From: Mytilus californianus
Taxonomy: Eukaryota > Mollusca > Bivalvia > Mytilida > Mytilidae
Length of the DNA stretch: 64,000 nt
Assembly (NCBI RefSeq): GCF_021869535.1
Contig: NW_026262701.1
Location: 50,595,278 to 50,659,277 of the forward strand
Direction: 5' to 3'
Positions 57,700 through 64,000 of this stretch are shown here, one piece after another. The position numbers and the translations under genes were made by a program. The notes beneath the pieces were generated by a model. The model was not told where the DNA came from, did not search any database, and saw nothing but the letters and a program-made list of their open reading frames with translations. The stretch's first letter is position 1. Each line of letters starts with the position of its first letter.

Positions 57700-60519
57700 A
57701 TTACCACGTTCTCTGGAACGTTCTTAACTTTGTTATCCAAATTCTATTGTGTTCACTAATTTTGATAAATAATGTTCTAAACATCGAAAAAGGCAAATAT
57801 ACTAAAGAGACAATCAAAATACCTAATTCAAAGAAAAACCATCAAAACCATGGCAAAATACGGAAAACTACGAAAGTACAAACAACAGTCAACAAAAATC
57901 ATTGCATAGAAAAGTAACGACAGAGCAAAACACGAACTACATCAAACTTGGAGTTATCTCAAACCATTTCTTAAATAAACGTTAAAATTGTCCACGAGAA
58001 AATATGTCTATTTCACTACATCGTTTTGAATCAACTGGTCTTCAAGTAAATTGTGTCCACCAATACTTTTTCAATATTTTGGATCGGTAATTTCATATTT
58101 ATATCCTAAACCTGCCTTGTTAAATATAGATTTAATATGATTAACCCACTTAAAAGATTGATACATTTTTTTCATTAAACTGAACAAAAAGTCTGTAGAT
58201 GCAACTACTTAAAATATAAGAATTTTATAATCTGCACCAAAACAAAACTTGAATCAAAAAATCATCTGCCAGAAACAGGAAGCAAAAACCGTAAATACAA
58301 ATCATCTTACTTGCCAATAGGTATGGATTTTTTTTGTTAAGAATTATCTTTAATTCGTTCTTACAAATGTTATCGATATTACTTGACATTATTGCGAACA
58401 TTCATGAACACGAGCTTGATTTTCAGAATTATATTTTCTATCACATCAAGCACCGATCATTCATCTTTTGTTTGGGGTATTTCTTGAGAAAAAATGTTAC
58501 ATAAAAATATTTTTTTTAAGAAGATTAAAAAAACATTGCTTTGTCCTGTATATTTGCCCTGTATAGCTTTATGTATTGTTAAGCTGAAAACGGAGGGAAA
58601 AAAACCATGTTCTTCCCTCCCCTTATATGCACATGGAGGATGCATGATCTGTGCCTTATAAAGGTTCGTGTTTCGTCTGATGAAAAGCTAAGTTTAAGAA
58701 GAACTATTTAACCGCCACTACACAAGTTTTATGGTCACCATCACGAATAAGTATGTCTGTGTCCCAACTCACAAGAGACATGTTTCAGTCTTAGATCTTT
58801 GGGTACCAGATAAGTCGTCTGAAATGTATATTTACCGATTGTGTCCTTTGACCTATGGTGACCAAGTTATGACTGAGTGTGGATTCGCATGGTTGGTGAT
58901 GCATGCACTACAGGGGAAGCTTACCAAGTCGACGTCTCTCTATGTTTGGTGTTCATGCTATTCCCTCATTGCTCTTTTATATCTTTATTTGTATTTTCTT
59001 AATAAGTTTACAAGTTTTGAACAGCGATACACTACTGTAGTCTACAATACACTAGTACCTTAAATACTTTTAAGTTAACTTACAAATGGGAAAACAGTAT
59101 TTCATATAACGGTTAAGTATTTTTAAGATGGTTTTGTCGGTCAGTTTTGAATTTGTTGTACTATGAATATAAACAAAAAGCATCACAAAATCAGATTAAC
59201 TTTCCCACTTGTACTTATTTTTTTAAAGTCTTTCCATGCGATTTTATTTTTCATGTATATGTTCATGTTTGTCCCTTATCGAAATTGTAGCACAAATCTT
59301 CTCACTTTTATGTTCATTAAAATTAGATAAAAAATAATACTGAATAATGAATAAAAAATTTCAATTTATATTTCAGATAACAAGTTGTCAGGAGCCTGCA
59401 GATCGATCACTGTGGCTACCGTTGTTGCTGTCTGTCGTATTTTATTTTTCGTTAATTGTTTTAGCATAAATCTTAGGTTGCTCGTTTAAATTGTTTCACA
59501 TTTTGTCATGCCGGGGCCTTTTAAAACTTACTATAGTTTTAGGTTTTTCTCATAGTTAAAGGTCTTATATCAATGTCATTCGAACTCTGCCGGATAGTCG
59601 TCTTATGTAAAATCGTACCGCATTTCATTTTTGCATATGCTTTTTATAGTCCGAGATTACTCTGACGTGTAGGGAATTGCTGGTGCTGTACGACATCAGA
59701 GCGCATTCCGCACATATTGCCGACCAAGTCCTTGGGCTTTCAAATTTATGTCTGTAAATCGTAATCGACACATTTTCATGCAAATAGAATATAAACCATT
59801 AGTTCCTTTATCGTTTTTTTTTTCTCAGATGAATATGACCATTTATTCCTCGACTGTTCCCCTATAGAGTTAATGAGTGCTTCATTCCTATCCCTCCTCC
59901 GTTGTCAGCGCCGTACATTTTGTACTTTCGCTTTCATAAATTGCACTGATTTTGCCTCTTAATGTCCTTTCAAATATAAATTGAGTTAAATGAAAATTGA
60001 ACACAGATGATCGATGCCCCTGCTTGCATATAACGTTATAAAGGGACGGCTCTCGTAAAACAATTGTTTGGCACTTGGGTTTTTGAACTCGTCCTAATCG
60101 TTATATATAATGATTTTTAATATCTCGTACGAGACTTTGCTGATAAAACTTTTGATATAACTAAAAAAAGAAGATAAAACTAGAAATGTAGCGCTTAATA
60201 TATTCGATTTTTCTTGTTATTTAATTTCCAAGGGGTATAACTCCAAAAAAGAAAGACGATCGAGCGCTGGTATTCGAAGTTTTGAGATACATTGCTATTA
60301 TTGACCTTTGCTATAAATTTTATAGAATCAAGCAAGAAGTTTAGGCATGAGAGCGCTAACAAGACCGGACGGTAAAACTCGGTATTTTATATATTTTAGC
60401 TTCCGACAAGGAACACACAGATATTTCATTTTGTTTGTTTTATATCAGTCATGGAAGTCTGTTGTAGATAACCACGAAATGTCAAACACTTATCACAATT
60501 TAAAGGCTAATTTTTTAAA
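57700..60519. other. intergenic, repeat fragments only
   Basis: The 110-codon open frame at 58,731-59,063 lies over a dispersed repeat (gactgagtgtggattcgcat) also seen at 49,273. The end of another repeat is at about 59,005-59,040. No gene recognised. Confidence 0.45.
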
Positions 60520-61507
60520 TCAATGTAGCTGTTGTTTTTCATAATTCATTTGTATCAAATCGCCTAATAGTCTGTTTCCCTTAAACCCATAACCTGTCTG
60601 GTACACTTTGCCAGGATTTCTCTTGCCAGGTTTCAAATCTTGACTTATATTTTCTGGTTCATCGACTGGGAAAGAGAATATGTCCAAGTCCTCTGTATTG
60701 CTAGTGATTTTTGGCACAATATCATTATTTGGACTATTATATTTTGTTAAAGTTGTACTGTTTGTTTCAAAAAATCCACTACTGTGATCAGATCCAGAAT
60801 TATATATGACATCATCGGCACATCTTGCGTTGAAGCCATTGCCTCTCAAGACTGGCCGACTTTGATTGCCTTTTTCATAAAAGGGCGAGTCCCATTTTGG
60901 CATTATTACAGGATTGCAATTAGAATTGTCTATTTTCAATCTACGCTCAATATTTTCTAAAAACTCATAATAATCACTTTCTTCGTCGCTGCTGTTTGAA
61001 AATTCACATCCGGTGTCACTGTCTTCTAAATATCCAGGACGTTCATTTTTGTGTGTTTTATTTTTAACTTTGTCGCGAATCCCTGGCTTCGATTTTGATT
61101 TTGTTGCGCTTGTTTCTAGTACAGAAGTATTTCTCGTCCTCTTACCATCATTTGAATACGAAAATTCTTTTGATAAACAAACACTGCAACACATTTGATC
61201 ATTATTTAAAACGTTACAATGAATATCCCATGGTTCATTATAAATCTTATCACCTTGACCTTGGGAGTCTCTACCTTCCATCTTGCAGTCTTTCACTGGA
61301 AATCCATAAATATCGTCTGCCTTTCTATGGTTGCATTGTCTTGATTGTATTTGACCTTTTTGTTGAGAAAATGAAGATTTATTTTGTTTAAATGTATGCG
61401 GATGTAGTTCTATGGTGGGTTTCACATCTGTTTTCCCGATTTTGGTCGACTTTGATAAATGTTTCTTTTTCTTTTTCAACAACCATTGACTCATATCTAA
61501 AACGAAA
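60520..61507 (-). CDS. probable last exon of an unrecognised gene, hydrophilic protein tail
   Basis: I do not recognise this gene. A frame of over 320 codons runs to a TAA/TGA-type stop at 60,520 and is preceded at about 61,497-61,500 by a good acceptor (ccttttcgttttag) just before ATATGAGTCAATGG. The coding part therefore probably begins near MSQWLLKKKKKHLSKSTKIG and the upstream hydrophobic-looking codons are the pyrimidine tract. The protein is hydrophilic and Ser/Asn/Asp-rich, with a poly-Lys stretch at the start, acidic patches (SSDEESDYYEFLENIERR) and several tyrosines in acidic contexts (DDIYGF, DKIYNEP, DDVIYNS). One reading is a disordered cytoplasmic tail that follows a transmembrane exon to the right; a nuclear or scaffold protein is equally possible. 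No paralogue is in the window. Confidence 0.5.
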
Positions 61508-61524
61508 AGGACTAAAATATACAT

Positions 61525-63739
61525 ATAGCCCTATTAAGTAAGTATGCATTACTCTTATATCATAATAGTTTTCAGGTGATTAGAATTATATATCTTTTTT
61601 AATATGAATAAACCAGCTTCCTTCCAAAAACACTTTATCGGCAGGTTCTACTTGTATATGCAGTTTATAATGAAGGTTGAATGGCACGACCATTTTATTT
61701 TCTGAGTTGGATGATTTTGGAAATTCGTCGTGTTTCTCTTGACAAGTAAAGATTTAATGACAAGTCGAGCAAATCGGGGAAAAGAGAACAGGAATGTGAC
61801 TACAACAAGCGCAACATAGCCGTGTGTTAGACACTGATATTCAAAATAAATAAACAAATAATTTAAAGAGCAACAAAAATTTTGAATGATATAAATCTGA
61901 TGTTAAAAATTTTCTGTCAAAAAAGGAAAGCAACCATTTTGCAAATTTTTATTTTATTGAATTGCTTGAATATTCTAGTCAATGTCATCGTCAATTATAA
62001 TTTTAACATAATTAGTATAAAATCTCTTAAAGTCATGATTTCTTGTAATAATATTTGATATTTTTAAGAATGTAACATAAAGGGACCCCATTGGAAATAA
62101 GCCGTACGGCTTTCATGGGCAATCCTTATTTAGGTACCCCCATTGGATTTTTTTTAATTTTGTTCTAGATTTTATGATTTTGGTATGTTTACATAAATAA
62201 ATAAGAAGATGTGGAATGATTGCTAATGAGACAACTCTCCACAAGAGACTAAATGACAAAGAAATTAACAACTATAGGTCACCGTACGGCCTTCATCAAT
62301 GAGCAAAGCCCATACCGCATAGTCAGCTATAAAAGGCCCCGAAATGGCAAATGTAAAACAATTCAAACGAGAAAACTAACGGCATATCAGCTATTGTTTT
62401 ATACTACTTTTGTAATGTTTTTATGTTGATATTTGATCAAATAAATCTATCTATCTATCTAATATACATTATAATGTGCAAGAAACTGAGAGAATTAAAT
62501 CATCAATCTAAAAAAGTAGAAACTGCTTGGAGTCCGTTATTAAACATGCATTAGATCTGAAGACAGAGAATTTTGATTTATTTATATTGTATATAAATAG
62601 ATTTATTTGCTTTAATACTTTTTAGGGAAACGTTTTCCCTGCGTGGTTATGTTGTTATTTTGTTTTGTTTATTGTGTATTATGTTCATTTTGTCACAAAT
62701 CTCTAACGCTGTATATGACAATACCATATTTGATTTTTTTGCTGAAATTTATCTCGGATTTAGGTCAATTCCAAATGATATAGACCCTCGTCTTCCATTG
62801 AAGACCACTAGACAGTTAATTATAAAACTGTTGTGTCATTGGTTTTGTGGCCTATTGATAATTATCACTTTTTTAATTTTGAGTTTGTCAAAGCCAGTAG
62901 AATATCAAATGTTCGGCTTTGAGCGTTCCTGTTGAAGGCAAATCTAGAAGAAGTCTTTATAAAAATAAGGAGATGAGGTATGATTTCCAATGACACATCT
63001 ATCCACCAAAGTTCAAATAAAGTGGATGTAAGCAATTATAGGCAAACGTACGGCCTTCAACAATGAGAAAAACCCATACCGACATGAAAAAATATGAAAC
63101 AATTCAATTATGAAAACTAACGGCCTAATTTATAACAAAACAATTCACGAAAAAACAAATATGACAGACATTAACCAACGACAACTACTGAACTACAGGC
63201 TCCTGACTTGAGACAGGCACATACAGAATGTGGCGGGGTTAAACATTTTTGTGAGAGCTCAACCCTCCCCTAACCTGGGACAGTGGTGTAACAGCACAAC
63301 ATAAGAATAAACTATCAAAATCAGTTGAAAAAGGCTTAACTCATCACATCGATACAAAGCAGAGAAACGTCAAACATAAACACACCGGACGTGGCAGGGT
63401 ATTTATCCATCCCTCATCCCTAGGGAACAACAAAAAGGATACTAAGTACAGATCTGAGAGTACTCGTAGTTACTGACAGCTAATGAAAAGCCAATAACAA
63501 CTAATAAAAAAATCATGTATCTAAGACTAAAATATCAATCAGTACACATCCAAAATCCAAAGGATTTAGTGTAAAGACATCATTAACAGTCAGAGAAAAA
63601 CATGACTTTGTGCAATGCCAAAATAAGGGTATCGACAGATTGCAATACCGTTAAAGTGTATATTTGATAACAAAACTATTTAGTATGATTTTAATTTACT
63701 GATAACAAAATCAATATTTTTACCAATAAAAACAATATT
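61525..63739. other. repeat-rich flank, no gene recognised
   Basis: Copies of the 'caatgagacaact' block lie at 62,196-62,345 and 62,962-63,060; a (ATCT)n run at about 62,441-62,462; and a repeat at about 63,440-63,545 inverted relative to 24,890-25,000. The hydrophobic frame at 62,660-62,935 ends in a repeat and is not supported as a gene. Confidence 0.45.
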
Positions 63740-63774
63740 CAAAGATCTAATTACAGTGTTGAATTGGTAACCTT

Positions 63775-64000
63775 TTAGAATAAGTTTTTTAAACGATTGA
63801 TAAGTTTACCCGGATCGTTTATAAATTCATGGGCTCGGGAAACATCACCACGATTAAATTTCGGATGTGCTATTCCGTCTGAAATAAGTTTTTTACATGT
63901 ACATCCAAACTTGCAAACTAAATCTTTGTATCTATGGAAAAATTTAGTAAAGGTTTTAAGTAATTTGTGGTAACGAAATCCCTGACTTAATAATATATCA
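63775..64000 (-). pseudogene. retroelement-like coding fragment entering from the right edge
   Basis: Minus-strand frame from the window edge to a stop near 63,777: DILLSQGFRYHKLLKTFTKF, FHRYKDLVCKFGCTCKKLIS, DGIAHPKFNRGDVSRAHEFI and NDPGKLINRLKNLF. It resembles, from memory, a multicopy reading frame in mussels with 'QG..y.KL.K.F.KF..RY.ELV.KF', associated with retroelements. The open part is truncated by the window, so its status is uncertain. Confidence 0.35.

Noticed and set aside
58731-59063. 110-codon open frame
   Set aside because: It overlaps dispersed repeats also present near 49,273 and 25,150; no protein family signal.
62660-62935. 91-codon hydrophobic frame resembling a membrane protein
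   Set aside because: It runs into a dispersed repeat at its end, has no splice context or family motif, and AT-rich DNA commonly gives such frames.
1-64000. CRISPR arrays, prokaryotic operons or phage elements
   Set aside because: The tandem repeats here have no spacer-repeat alternation of CRISPR type, and the intron-exon structure is animal.

Overview
This is a 64 kb stretch of AT-rich animal nuclear DNA. Genes are split into small exons with canonical GT..AG signals, large introns and very dense dispersed and tandem repeats. Several repeat blocks are ones I recognise from memory as typical of marine mussels (Mytilus or a close mytilid): the 'caatgagacaact' block, the 'cgcgcgtctggcg' block and the long 'agaagcttgtttatgac' arrays. 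The HEPN-STAND-ankyrin architecture and the EGF/SRCR/LDLa receptor also fit the expanded innate-immunity repertoire of bivalves. The organism assignment is recognition, not a database result.

Positions 1-34,000, plus strand: the 3' part of one multi-exon gene for a mosaic receptor. An EGF - SRCR - LDLa exon module of about 2.8-3.6 kb is tandemly repeated three times (1,255-10,600). It is followed by seven more LDLa exons (11,729-27,551), several tiny linker exons, a Ser/Gly/Asp-rich stalk exon and a last exon (33,492-33,574) that ends in a hydrophobic tail like a GPI-attachment signal. Every confidently placed internal exon is in phase 1-1. The 5' end with the signal peptide lies outside the window or was not found. 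The introns hold a DDE-integrase transposon with long terminal inverted repeats (TIRs) and a TATA target duplication (15,794-18,026), a repeat province at 18.4-21.6 kb (160-bp, 35-bp and about 134-bp arrays), and several fold-back or TIR elements (7.2-8.6, 22.8-23.6, 23.7, 32.1-32.9 kb).

Positions 33,600-38,960: intergenic, with repeats only.

Positions 38,962-49,032, minus strand: a HEPN (DZIP3-like) - coiled coil - nSTAND NTPase - ankyrin-type gene in three exons. It is convergent with the receptor. The HEPN motif RNKMYGH and the Walker B motif are present, but the reading frame is broken at seven places. One break is a stop codon exactly at the invariant Walker A lysine. The 643-codon ankyrin block is still open. 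I annotate it as a (recent) pseudogene, with the caveat that some single-base indels could be sequence error.

Positions 49,033-60,519: a repeat-rich interval with a tRNA-derived SINE, a decayed gag region of an LTR retroelement (minus, about 53.1-54.1 kb), a 1.3-kb composite repeat (54.6-55.9 kb) and a decayed Ty3/gypsy RT-RNase H fragment (plus, about 57.2-57.65 kb).

Positions 60,520-61,507, minus strand: the probable last exon of an unrecognised gene whose product is hydrophilic, Ser/Asn-rich and starts with a poly-lysine tract. The rest, up to 64,000, is repeats, with a retroelement-like coding fragment entering at the right edge (minus strand).
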